Source of the DNA: Calothrix sp. MO_167.B42
GTDB lineage: Bacteria; Cyanobacteriota; Cyanobacteriia; Cyanobacteriales; Nostocaceae
Length of the DNA stretch: 33,188 nt
Direction: 5' to 3'
Assembly (NCBI GenBank): GCA_030065255.1
Contig: JASJCX010000008.1
Span: forward strand, 1 to 33,188
This document shows, one piece after another, positions 7,794-15,660 of the stretch. Position 1 is the first letter of the stretch; each line of letters opens with the position of its first letter. Under the pieces are notes generated by a model that saw nothing but the letters and a program-made list of their open reading frames with translations, was not told the origin of the DNA and did no database searches. A program made the position numbers and the translations under genes.

Positions 7794-9737
7794 CTACCTC
7801 TGTCTGAGATAATCAAGAATACCGCGAGCTATTCCTTCCGCCATTTTATTGCGGAACCATTGGCTGCGTAGATTTTTGACATCATTACGGCCAGTCAAAT
7901 AACCAGTCTCCACTAGGATTGCGGGCATAGAAGTTTTTCGGAGGACGTAGAATCGTGCTCTGCGTACACCCCTACTTTTCATATTCACGGTACGAAGAAT
8001 TCGGCGATGTACTATAGTCGCAAAACTACGCCCTGTATCATAATAATAGGTTTCCAAACCATTAACATCAGGACGCTTACGACCAGCAGAGTTGGCATGG
8101 ATACTCACGAATACATCGGCATTTACCCGTTCTGCCATCTTCACTCTTCCCGGCAGGCTAACAAAATAATCAGACTTGCGAGTCATAACCACCTGAATCC
8201 CATTTTGCTCCAAAATCTGGGCAACTCTTTTACCAATGGGGAGAATCACCTGTTTTTCTCGCAAACCTCCAATACCTATGGCACCAGGGTCCTTACCACC
8301 ATGTCCAGGGTCAATCATAACTACTAATTTACCTTTTTTAATCGGTCTTCTGGGCTGGGAAGTCGGATTAGGTGTCCTGACAATTGCTGGGGGAACCGAT
8401 CTGGGATTAGGACGGTTGAGAGGAGGTAATCCAATAGTCGGAGGTCTATTTCTATTAATGGGAGACATTCTTCTATACCTCTGCATTCGCAAAGATAATA
8501 ATTGACCGACTTGATTGACTCTACCTAGTTGTACTCCAGAAGCTGGTTGGACAAAAATTACCACTGTGGTAGGGTCTTTTTGTTGTAAGCGAACCCTCAA
8601 AACCGGGCTATTGGCATTTAACCTGGGGCCTTTGACATCAGAGGATAACTTAGCATTGGGAATTTCAATGCGGAATAAAGCGGTTTGGCGGTCCCAACCA
8701 CTATTAGCAGATAAAGGGCGATCGCCTCTAATTAATAATTGTCCTCCATTATCAGCAATTTCCACAGATTTAATCGTAGAAACAACGTTTCTGGCTGTAG
8801 ACTTAGGTGGTCTGACAACTGGTTGAGTACTAATTCGAGTATTAACTACAGTTGGTGATGAACGATTATTACTCCTAGAAGAATTACGGACAATGCGAGT
8901 AGGTAAAACTACTAAACCACTAGCACCACTATTGGTTGCTCGCCAATCGGGGCTATTTTTATCTACCCGCAAAGTCATGCGAACTGTGGAGGGAGAGGTT
9001 TTCAGTTGATTAAATTGAATACTCTTTACACCATGTTTGTTGACTTCCTTCTTCCGGGAAGACAAACTGGGAGCCATGGTAGCACCAGAGATATCCATAA
9101 AAATGGTTTTGCGATCGCGGCTACGTTTGACTTCAACCTCTGGCTTACCACCTGTGGTACGAACGAAAAAGCCGTCCCCCGTCACCAGCAACCGTTGAAT
9201 TTGTGCTGCTGCCGAACTTGTAGCAATTGGGGAATTCTTGGGCTTCCTGGAAATATTACTCGGAGTATTTCTGGAAGTATTATTTCTGGAGGTATTAATC
9301 GTTACAGTGTTGTAAACATTCCCATTGGAGGCAGTTACACTACTGCGTCTAGTTGGCTTAGGTAATTGTACGAACCAACGGCTGGCAGTTTCCCCAACAA
9401 ATTTTACCTTTTTGGGGTCGAGAGTATAATCGGGATTCAATTCTACTACTAAACGAGCTGTCTGTGGGTTAAACTGTCCAACACGAATTGCACGAATTGC
9501 ACCACCTACGGGTTGAGTGAGTTGCCTTTGTCCAAACACCGTTCCTGGTAAATCAATTACCAAACGAGTCGGATTAAAAATTAATTGAGCTTGGGGCTGA
9601 ACTCCCCCATTAGTATTAATTTCCAGTCGATTTTTATTGGCATCGAAACGCCACGATTCTAGTTTTGCCGCCAACACAGGCGACGATAACATTAATATAG
9701 TTCCAACAGTGCCAGGTATTAACCAGTGTAGTTTCAC
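7794..9737 (-). CDS. amiC: AMIN-domain N-acetylmuramoyl-L-alanine amidase (AmiC type)
   Basis: A zinc-dependent periplasmic amidase that cleaves the MurNAc/L-Ala bond of peptidoglycan. I chose the GTG at 9737 (VKLHWLIPGTVGTILM...) because AGGA lies about 9 nt upstream and the signal peptide then begins properly, with cleavage near SPVLAA; an ATG at 9800 gives 21 extra residues. From the GTG the protein has 647 residues. There are three AMIN or AMIN-like beta modules (about residues 25-130, 180-280, 320-420), a Pro/Arg-rich linker, then Amidase_3 (about 469-647). Expected zinc ligands and catalytic residues are present: H479 in DPGHGG, E494 in LREK, H547 in SIHAN and E610 in VETGYL. In Nostoc/Anabaena AmiC enzymes drill septal nanopores for cell-cell communication; that role is inferred. 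Those genomes often have two amiC genes side by side, whereas only one is present here. Confidence 0.93.
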   Translation of the reverse strand: MKLHWLIPGTVGTILMLSSPVLAAKLESWRFDANKNRLEINTNGGVQPQAQLIFNPTRLVIDLPGTVFGQRQLTQPVGGAIRAIRVGQFNPQTARLVVELNPDYTLDPKKVKFVGETASRWFVQLPKPTRRSSVTASNGNVYNTVTINTSRNNTSRNTPSNISRKPKNSPIATSSAAAQIQRLLVTGDGFFVRTTGGKPEVEVKRSRDRKTIFMDISGATMAPSLSSRKKEVNKHGVKSIQFNQLKTSPSTVRMTLRVDKNSPDWRATNSGASGLVVLPTRIVRNSSRSNNRSSPTVVNTRISTQPVVRPPKSTARNVVSTIKSVEIADNGGQLLIRGDRPLSANSGWDRQTALFRIEIPNAKLSSDVKGPRLNANSPVLRVRLQQKDPTTVVIFVQPASGVQLGRVNQVGQLLSLRMQRYRRMSPINRNRPPTIGLPPLNRPNPRSVPPAIVRTPNPTSQPRRPIKKGKLVVMIDPGHGGKDPGAIGIGGLREKQVILPIGKRVAQILEQNGIQVVMTRKSDYFVSLPGRVKMAERVNADVFVSIHANSAGRKRPDVNGLETYYYDTGRSFATIVHRRILRTVNMKSRGVRRARFYVLRKTSMPAILVETGYLTGRNDVKNLRSQWFRNKMAEGIARGILDYLRQR

Positions 9738-10203
9738 AGTGCTTTTTCCTGAGGTGCATTTACGGGAGGGAGCTGTCAATTTATCAAAAAGGCTTGGCAA
9801 GTTACCCTACGGTTATTGCCTAAATATTAGCTTTGATGAAAACAAGGGAATTATTTCCCATAATTTTTTCTGTTTTTGTCGAGTGCTTGTCAATTTTGCA
9901 CTCTTTATCACAGTTTTCATCCAAATCAAGTTAACAGTAAGTAGTATTTTGAGAACATAATGGTTTTTCCATGCTGTTATAACACGAAATTAGAGTCTCC
10001 AAAGCATCAGAATACACTAATAACGGGGCAGGCAGAATACACAGCAATAGTTAATCATAGTTGGCAATATTTTATCAACAAGATATAGAATTTCGCCCTT
10101 GAGATTACTGCTGTCAATTGATGTGGTCAAGTGATAGAATATTTTCGATTTTTTCTGGCAAAATTATGACTCCAGACTGAAGAATATTGTGGGTTTAATC
10201 CTA

Positions 10204-10371
10204 GGGGTTTAAAAAACGCATAATTGATGATGAAAATTCAAGCAATAATACCTAATCCATTGTTGATTTAGAAAAACAGATAATTCGTTGGTGATGTAAA
10301 AAATTAGATAATCCCTTGGTGATTTGGAAAAACGGATTATCCATTATTGGTTTACCGATTGTAAAATATTC
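10204..10371. repeat. degenerate 28-bp tandem repeats
   Basis: Units begin at 10260, 10288 and 10316, exactly 28 bp apart, and share TTGgTGATtTaGAAAAACaG-like sequence. Units 1 and 3 agree at about 22 of 28 positions and units 2 and 3 at about 20 of 28. Weaker phased matches extend to 10204, 10232 and 10344. There are no spacers, so this is not a CRISPR array. Confidence 0.7.
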
Positions 10372-10633
10372 ACTGGGTGAACATTTGGGCAATCCATATG
10401 CAACAATACTCGTGCAAATTGGTATAAAATTTACCACTTTATAGGACGTAGATGTGAATATATAAGTTTCCTATATTAATCTCCTAGTTTTGCAGATAAA
10501 AATAAATTTGATTGAGGCTTAAATACCTGTGGTGAATCAAACAGATAATAGGGGATAAAAAGGATAGAATTGGGTTGTTTGTGGGAAAATCAAATAGGAT
10601 TGCTAATTCCTCTAATTTTTCACTATAGTAATC

Positions 10634-10686
10634 GAGAGGCCCAGATCCCCGACTTTTCAAAAAAGTCGGGAATATAACTTTTCGCG
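10634..10686 (-). repeat. dispersed hairpin repeat, copy 2
   Basis: Reverse-oriented copy of the repeat at 6055-6105. The stem AGATCCCCGACTTTT with partner AAAAGTCGGGAAT is preceded by GAGAGGCCC and followed by TAACTTTTCGC. One arm has diverged slightly, so pairing is less perfect than in copy 1. Confidence 0.7.
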
Positions 10687-10972
10687 TTTCTAAGTTGCAT
10701 CGCTATTTAAATCAACCATGACAAAAATGTGGTTAACTTAATGAATCAGCATGAAAATTGCATTGTTTGAAACATTTTTTCTCATTTAATCTCCAGCCTC
10801 GGTAAATCTGGGTGATTTCCAGGAGCCAGAATACCTTTTACAAGATACTGACTCCCATAATGGGTGGATACAGGTAGTTACAATTGAGGACGATATTTTA
10901 AATTCACATATAACATTGAATGTAAATCATGACTCATCACTCAGTAGTCCTTTAGTCTACCCATTTCTTTAA

Positions 10973-12421
10973 CTAAGATTCATAATTGTCTGAAGTATTT
11001 TCCAAATTTTCACGGGAGCTAATTGCCAAAGGTGTATTTTGGGAAGTTTCTAACACCAATTGATCCTGATTGAAACCCTCTTCTTCTGTTTTTTGTGGTA
11101 AAACAACCCTCAACAATGGAGGAGCAATAAAAGTAGTCAGAATTACCATCATAATAATTGCGGCTGACAATGGCTTAGAAAATACGCCAGTGCTAGAACC
11201 GATACCTAAAAATACCAATCCCACTTCCCCACGAGGAATCATACCCACACCAATTGCTAAACGGTTAATTTGGGGTTGACCAAAAACGCTAAAGCCTGTA
11301 ATGACTTTACCAATAATTGCCACCAAAATCAGGAAAGTTGCCATAATTAAACCTTCACGATTGCTAGGAATCGATGGATTTAAAACTCCTAAATCAGTTT
11401 GTGCCCCCACCGTCACAAAGAAAACGGGTACTAGCATATCCGCAATGGGGATAATTTGCCTTTGAAGTTCCTTTCGTTTATCAGTTTCTTCCAGAACCAA
11501 GCCTGCTGCAAAAGCTCCTAAAATTGCTTCGAGGTGAATTACGTCAGCCAGATATGCCATGACAAAGGCAAAAATGAAAGCTGGAATTACCAACTCCCCA
11601 CGGGTTTTCAGGCGCTCAACAATCACTACAAAAGACTTGTTAAATATATTACCAAGAGCGATCGCACCTAGGAGAAAACTACTGGCGCTGATAATTAAAT
11701 AGACGACGTTACCTACATCCACAGCCCCATTTTTGGCAAGACTAGCTACCACCGCCAAAACGATAATTCCCAGCACATCATCAATTACTGCAGCACCAAG
11801 AATAATTTGTCCTTCCTTGGTATTAAGAGCGCCTAACTCGGACAGAACTTTGGAAGTAATGCCAATACTAGTGGCAGTTAGGGCCGCACCAGCAAAAATT
11901 GCGGGAACCGCAGGTACGCCAAATATAGTCATCAAACCTACCGTACCAGCTGTGAAGGGCACCACAACCCCGACGATAGCCACTACTACCGCTTGTAAAC
12001 CCACAGCCATGAGATCTTTTAGGTTAGATTCCAAGCCAATTTCAAATAGGAGGATAATTACTCCCAACTCAGCCAAAACCGAAATTACTTCTGATTGAGA
12101 TGCAAATACGGCATTCGCCCCATCTGGAGTTAAACCTGCTGTGGTTTCTAGGAAGCTAATAATCACAGAACTAGAAGCATCTGCCCCTCCTTCGGGGAAA
12201 ACTAACAGATGCAAGCAGGATACACCCACCAAAACACCACCCACCAACTCGCCTAATACTGGTGGTAAACCTACGCGACTGGACAACTCGCCACCAACTT
12301 TGCTGGCGAAGTAAATTACTACTAAACTAAGTAGTACTCCTGCTACTACCAGCGAACTATCTGCTGTTTCTGTTGTAGTTGCCAACAGAGGTAATGAGAA
12401 GGGTACAATATTTAACTGCAT
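10973..12421 (-). CDS. nhaS3: CPA2-family Na+/H+ antiporter, NhaS3 type
   Basis: A 482-residue CPA2 (KefB-like) antiporter with about twelve to thirteen hydrophobic segments up to residue 430. Motifs include GLPPVLGELVGGVLVG (membrane segment near the start), LFEIGLESNL, ALTATSIGITSKVLSELG, and AAVIDDVLGIIVLAV with the paired aspartates expected in the ion-binding site. GMIPRGEVGLVFLGIGSS is near the end of the membrane domain. No TrkA-N domain follows, matching the short NhaS3-type form. In Synechocystis NhaS3 is a thylakoid-membrane Na+(K+)/H+ antiporter under clock control; the same location here is inferred. On the reverse strand ATG 12421 is preceded by TTAGGTAAGCA, a modest Shine-Dalgarno. 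Its nearness to bicA and a CPA1 antiporter suggests a Na+ circuit. Confidence 0.9.
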   Translation of the reverse strand: MQLNIVPFSLPLLATTTETADSSLVVAGVLLSLVVIYFASKVGGELSSRVGLPPVLGELVGGVLVGVSCLHLLVFPEGGADASSSVIISFLETTAGLTPDGANAVFASQSEVISVLAELGVIILLFEIGLESNLKDLMAVGLQAVVVAIVGVVVPFTAGTVGLMTIFGVPAVPAIFAGAALTATSIGITSKVLSELGALNTKEGQIILGAAVIDDVLGIIVLAVVASLAKNGAVDVGNVVYLIISASSFLLGAIALGNIFNKSFVVIVERLKTRGELVIPAFIFAFVMAYLADVIHLEAILGAFAAGLVLEETDKRKELQRQIIPIADMLVPVFFVTVGAQTDLGVLNPSIPSNREGLIMATFLILVAIIGKVITGFSVFGQPQINRLAIGVGMIPRGEVGLVFLGIGSSTGVFSKPLSAAIIMMVILTTFIAPPLLRVVLPQKTEEEGFNQDQLVLETSQNTPLAISSRENLENTSDNYES

Positions 12422-12644
12422 TGCTTACCTAATTTTGGGGAATCCTTCTCCTTCCTAATGTACAAGGTTATTAAAAGTAAAGATTATAGATTTTCTGGCT
12501 ATATATCATTGCAGCCGATAGATTTTCCGTAATCTTTGGGTGAAATACTTTCTGAGCTTAAGTTATGGTTAATAGCGAAATTGCTCAGGAGTGACTTTTG
12601 ATTTTAGGAAAATGCAGATTGGATGGTGGTGGATTAAGTATAAA

Positions 12645-13070
12645 TTACTGGGGGCGAAACACTCGCTCAAAAGGTTTATCACGGTAGCGACGATAAACGT
12701 CGAAGTCTTTATCGAGAGTCGCAATATTACTAATATCTAGGCGCTCGGAAACTACAACCAAGGACAAATCGGCAAAATCGGGATTCATACTTTGATATTT
12801 GCTGTTAAGTTCAGCAATTCGGCAAAAATCTTCAGGTAATAAAGGCTCGCATTTATAAATTTGATCTGCTAGATGTGATAAAAACAAATTTTGTACCTGA
12901 GAATTAGACTGGAGATGATACATAACTTCAGTAACACATCCAACTGTAGTGATTAAATCACTGGTACAACCGCCAAAGAAATCACGAACTTGTATATGAT
13001 AATTATCTATTTTGTTGTAAAAAGCTATTAGTAAACCACTATCTACAAGAATTTCCAGGTAATCGCTCAT
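12645..13070 (-). CDS. PIN-domain VapC-like ribonuclease toxin
   Basis: A 141-residue PIN-domain protein. The four acidic positions expected in the active site are visible: D10 in ILVDSGLLIAFYNK, E48 in CVTEVMYHL, D101 in PDFADLSLVVVSER (D98 also nearby), and D120 in ATLDKDFDVYRR. The first motif is D-S-G instead of the commoner D-T/S-N/S, a tolerated variation. VapC toxins cut tRNA or rRNA with Mg2+. The gene's start overlaps the last 4 bp of the upstream antitoxin gene, a normal coupled toxin/antitoxin layout. Length is typical and no disruption is seen. The RNA target is unknown. Confidence 0.9.
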   Translation of the reverse strand: MSDYLEILVDSGLLIAFYNKIDNYHIQVRDFFGGCTSDLITTVGCVTEVMYHLQSNSQVQNLFLSHLADQIYKCEPLLPEDFCRIAELNSKYQSMNPDFADLSLVVVSERLDISNIATLDKDFDVYRRYRDKPFERVFRPQ

Positions 13071-13405
13071 GTTTCTTGCGATTGCTGATTTTCCAAATCT
13101 TCAAGTCCTTCTAATGCTGCCGAGTTTTGTGCTTCCCTGAATACTTGTTGTGCAGTTGCCCGGGATTTATTTATATCTTGAGCAATAGTTTTTCTGCGAA
13201 AATCCCGATCTGATAAATTACTAGGACCTTCCAGTAAATTTTCGGGATAACCACCCATTCGCTCTAAAACAGTTTTCCGAGACTGTAAACTTGACCAATG
13301 TTCCCATAGCAAACGTTTAATTAATTCATTACTGGTAGTCCCCTCTCTTGCCAGAATCTCTACTAAATACTTTTCTGCCTCGTCATCTAAACTTATACTC
13401 AGCAT
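13067..13405 (-). CDS. ribbon-helix-helix-like antitoxin for the PIN toxin
   Basis: A 112-residue protein starting MLSISLDDEAEKYLVEILAREGTT, which resembles a ribbon-helix-helix strand (LSISLDDE) followed by two helices (AEKYLVEILARE, SNELIKRLLWEHW). This is the usual DNA-binding part of VapB-like antitoxins. The C-terminal half is charged and likely disordered, suited to wrapping the toxin. The stop overlaps the toxin ATG by 4 bp, implying translational coupling. It should repress the pair's own promoter, which would lie in 13406-13614. The assignment comes from the N-terminal pattern and the neighbour. Confidence 0.82.
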   Translation of the reverse strand: MLSISLDDEAEKYLVEILAREGTTSNELIKRLLWEHWSSLQSRKTVLERMGGYPENLLEGPSNLSDRDFRRKTIAQDINKSRATAQQVFREAQNSAALEGLEDLENQQSQET

Positions 13406-13614
13406 TGTAATTACTACCTTTAATTTCCATCAATTGATCCCATATACCAATCCTAAATCATTGGTTAAATTCTCCGATTTCCTTGTGATTGGGAATGGTT
13501 AAGTTGTCACGCATTTAAATTGTATATGTGTGCTTGACTGACAAAATGTTAAATCTTCTTTCTCCCTGCCCCCTGCCCCCTGCGATTGGATATACCAACT
13601 AGATGCATAACAGC

Positions 13615-14028
13615 TTAGTTATTAACATTCCCCAACTCACACAAACGCTGCCAGTAAGATGGAGAAACGGGAACTACAGACAATCGAGATAATCTCACTA
13701 AATCAAAATTAGCAAAGTATTCATCCTGCTTAATTTGAGCCAAACTCACGGGTTGGGGTATTCTTTTGCCTACCTTAACTTGAACAACCACCCGTTTAAC
13801 ATCGTCTAATGCGGGATCTGGGTATGGTTGACTGATTATTTCGGCCGTACCAATAATCTTTCTTTCCTTGCCAGTGTGATAAATAAATGCAATATCCCCT
13901 GGTTCCATTGTCCGTATATGCTTGAGTGCTAAGGCATTATTCACTCCATCCCAAACTGTAGTTCCTTCTTCTTCCAAATCCCCATAAGAGTAGTTCCCTG
14001 GTTCTGTTTTTAGTAGCCAATAAGCCAT
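13615..14028 (-). CDS. EVE-domain protein
   Basis: A 137-residue single-domain EVE (PUA-like) protein. The start MAYWLLKTEPGNYSYGDL, the WDGVNNALALKHI segment, and MEPGDIAFIYHTGKERKIIG are the characteristic core; the family hallmark W-L-x-K-T-E-P is intact. The EVE fold reads modified bases: human THYN1 belongs here, and bacterial EVE domains occur both as housekeeping proteins and fused to restriction or toxin modules. This stand-alone form is widespread in bacteria and is probably housekeeping. Its specific nucleic-acid ligand is unknown. The start is clear; no strong Shine-Dalgarno is evident. It is separated from the toxin/antitoxin pair by about 210 bp, so co-regulation is not implied. 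Confidence 0.93.
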   Translation of the reverse strand: MAYWLLKTEPGNYSYGDLEEEGTTVWDGVNNALALKHIRTMEPGDIAFIYHTGKERKIIGTAEIISQPYPDPALDDVKRVVVQVKVGKRIPQPVSLAQIKQDEYFANFDLVRLSRLSVVPVSPSYWQRLCELGNVNN

Positions 14029-14122
14029 ACAATGAATCTCCTAGTCAAAACCTAAATCCAGCTAGACAACAAAATATAGTATCTTACGTAATCCATAAAC
14101 TTTTTTCTCGGATGGTAATTAT

Positions 14123-14866
14123 ATGAGTATATTGGCGTTACAGAATATAGGTTCCTGTCTCCCCCATACATGGAAATTTTTCCCTGTAGCTTTGGTGACA
14201 TATTTAACTTTTGTTCCACCTGCATTGTCCCAAGTCAAAGGGAAAATTCCTCGTACTATTACGGTTAATGGTCGTGGAATAGAGTTTATTGCTACAAGTA
14301 ATTCACAAGTGAACGTCGGTGTAGAAATTCAAGGAAAAACCGCTCAAGATGCACAACAAAAAGCAGCCGTGCGTTCGTCCGCTGTGGTGAACTATCTGAA
14401 AAATAACAATGTGGAAAAATTACAAACCACTGGGATTAATTTATCTCCAATCTATCGCTCCATAAACAACACTACGCAAATTAACGGGTACAGAGCCACC
14501 AATAGAGTCAGCTTTCGCGTTGCCACCGATAAAATGGGTAACATATTGGACGGAGTAGTTAAAGCTGGAGCCACACAAATTAATAGCATTAACTTTATTG
14601 CTACAGATGAAGCGATCGCTAATGCCCGCACCAAAGCCCTACAAGCAGCGACTCAAGATGCCCAAAGTCAAGCCCAAACAGTTCTCACATCTTTGAATTT
14701 AACTGGTAAAGAAGTTGTTAACATCACAATTAATAGTGGAAACACTTCCCCTCCTCCCATGTTTCGGACTAATGTGGCAGCAGGGTTAGTAGAACAGGCT
14801 TCTACCCCCGTCATTGGTGGAGAACAACGGGTACAAGCCTCTGTAACTTTGACAATTAGTTATTAA
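14123..14866 (+). CDS. secreted SIMPL-domain (DUF541) protein
   Basis: A 247-residue exported protein. The signal peptide covers about residues 1-36: a hydrophobic core FFPVALVTYLTFVPP and a likely cut after ALS. The SIMPL fold then fills the rest: TITVNGRGIEF, a central helix-rich part (AQDAQQKAAVRSSAVVNYLK), NGYRATNRVSFRV, a run of helices with DEAIANARTKALQAATQDAQ, and the closing strand VQASVTLTISY. SIMPL proteins such as E. coli YggE are periplasmic and have been linked to oxidative-stress protection, but the molecular activity is unsettled. It is convergent with ssb, and a long inverted repeat lies between them. Family assignment is confident; role is not. Confidence 0.88.
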   Translation: MSILALQNIGSCLPHTWKFFPVALVTYLTFVPPALSQVKGKIPRTITVNGRGIEFIATSNSQVNVGVEIQGKTAQDAQQKAAVRSSAVVNYLKNNNVEKLQTTGINLSPIYRSINNTTQINGYRATNRVSFRVATDKMGNILDGVVKAGATQINSINFIATDEAIANARTKALQAATQDAQSQAQTVLTSLNLTGKEVVNITINSGNTSPPPMFRTNVAAGLVEQASTPVIGGEQRVQASVTLTISY

Positions 14867-14867
14867 G

Positions 14868-14936
14868 TAATAGGACTTATGTATTAAAAAACACAATTAA
14901 ATGATGATAAGTTTTGACACTGCATAAGTCCTATTA
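14868..14936. terminator. long inverted repeat between convergent genes
   Basis: Perfect 14-bp arms TAATAGGACTTATG (14868-14881) and CATAAGTCCTATTA (14923-14936) enclose a 41-nt A/T-rich loop. It sits between the ends of the SIMPL and ssb genes and could help stop transcription from both sides. The AGGACTTA-type arm also looks like a dispersed intergenic element. Confidence 0.55.
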
Positions 14937-14964
14937 CTGATGGAGGCAGTGGTGATTAATTTAA

Positions 14965-15327
14965 TTAAAAATGGTCGGGATTACCATCCATCATTGCTGC
15001 TTCAGCGTCCTTTTTAGAACCCAATAAATCTAGTTGTTCGACTCTAATAATCGGCATAGAACGGGGCGCTCCCGTATTGCGATCGCTCCATGAATCAAAT
15101 TTTAAAGAACCTTTAACCCCAATTAAACTACCTTTGCGAATATAGTTACCTGCCACTTCCGCAGTCTTATCCCATAATTCCAAAGTAAACCAATCTGGTT
15201 CGTCACTATTGCGCGTTCGCCTTCTAACCGCTAAGGTTAATCTACACTTGACAGCACCAGATTCAAAATATTTCATATCCGGGTCGCCACCGACACGACC
15301 CACCAAGGTGACTACGTTAATATTCAC
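14965..15327 (-). CDS. ssb: single-stranded DNA-binding protein
   Basis: A 120-residue SSB made of one OB fold. The start MNINVVTLVGRVGGDPDMKY, the strand KCRLTLAVRR, WFTLELWDKTAEVAGNYIRKGSLIGVKGSLKFD and the aromatic DWF residues are the standard DNA-wrapping elements. The protein coats single-stranded DNA in replication, repair and recombination. The tail is short: after the OB fold comes GSKKDAEAAMMDGNPDHF. There is no long Gly/Pro linker, and the terminal DGNPDHF only resembles the usual acidic tip. This compact form occurs in cyanobacteria. It is divergent from mreB; the 330-bp gap holds both promoters. Confidence 0.95.
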   Translation of the reverse strand: MNINVVTLVGRVGGDPDMKYFESGAVKCRLTLAVRRRTRNSDEPDWFTLELWDKTAEVAGNYIRKGSLIGVKGSLKFDSWSDRNTGAPRSMPIIRVEQLDLLGSKKDAEAAMMDGNPDHF

Positions 15328-15477
15328 AGGTAAACCTTAAAGTACAACTGTACTTATTTATTGTGACTCCCATGGTAGAGAATGACAAATTAATAGTTGG
15401 GGCTTGATATAAATATCACTTATATATTGATTTTGAATCATAAGAAACAGTCGGTTATGGTTGCCAAACTGTTACGG

Positions 15478-15502
15478 ATATACTCTCTCAATGGGAGTAT
15501 AT
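15478..15502. promoter_or_regulatory. palindrome in the ssb/mreB intergenic region
   Basis: Arms ATATACTC (15478-15485) and GAGTATAT (15495-15502), with a 9-nt spacer, lie about 160 bp before mreB and 150 bp before ssb. The right arm runs into TATAAAAGGTATAGT, which contains a plausible -10-like element toward mreB. An operator role is possible but untested. Confidence 0.35.
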
Positions 15503-15660
15503 AAAAGGTATAGTCTTGAGTCGGAACAATAATGTGTCTAAAGTTATCTAATAAATAGCTTCCTTGACTAGACTCAGGGTGAATAAACGTAATACAATCG
15601 GGCCAAATTATTACTTACGGTAGTAGTCGAAAACAGCACGAATAGGGGGCAAGCAGAGGC

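Larger units (their letters stand above)
9738..10972. other. 1.2-kb non-coding region between amiC and nhaS3
   Basis: No supported gene. The amiC promoter should lie in 9738-9950. The region holds 28-bp tandem repeats (10204-10371) and an inverted copy of the hairpin repeat (10634-10686). Short open frames exist (for example 9960-10088, 42 codons, and one through the tandem repeats on the reverse strand) but show no domain. Confidence 0.6.

Noticed and set aside
8236-8826. Long forward-strand open frames over the amiC gene
   Set aside because: They are antisense to a complete, motif-bearing amidase and contain no domain; they follow from the codon composition of amiC.
9960-10088. 42-codon forward frame upstream of amiC
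   Set aside because: No Shine-Dalgarno, no domain and A/T-rich intergenic context.
10204-10371. Regular 28-bp periodicity as a possible CRISPR array
   Set aside because: Units are adjacent with no spacers and are strongly degenerate; no cas genes are in the window.
12645-14028. EVE-domain gene as part of a defence island with the PIN toxin pair
   Set aside because: The EVE protein is the stand-alone housekeeping form, separated by about 210 bp, and no restriction or modification gene is nearby.
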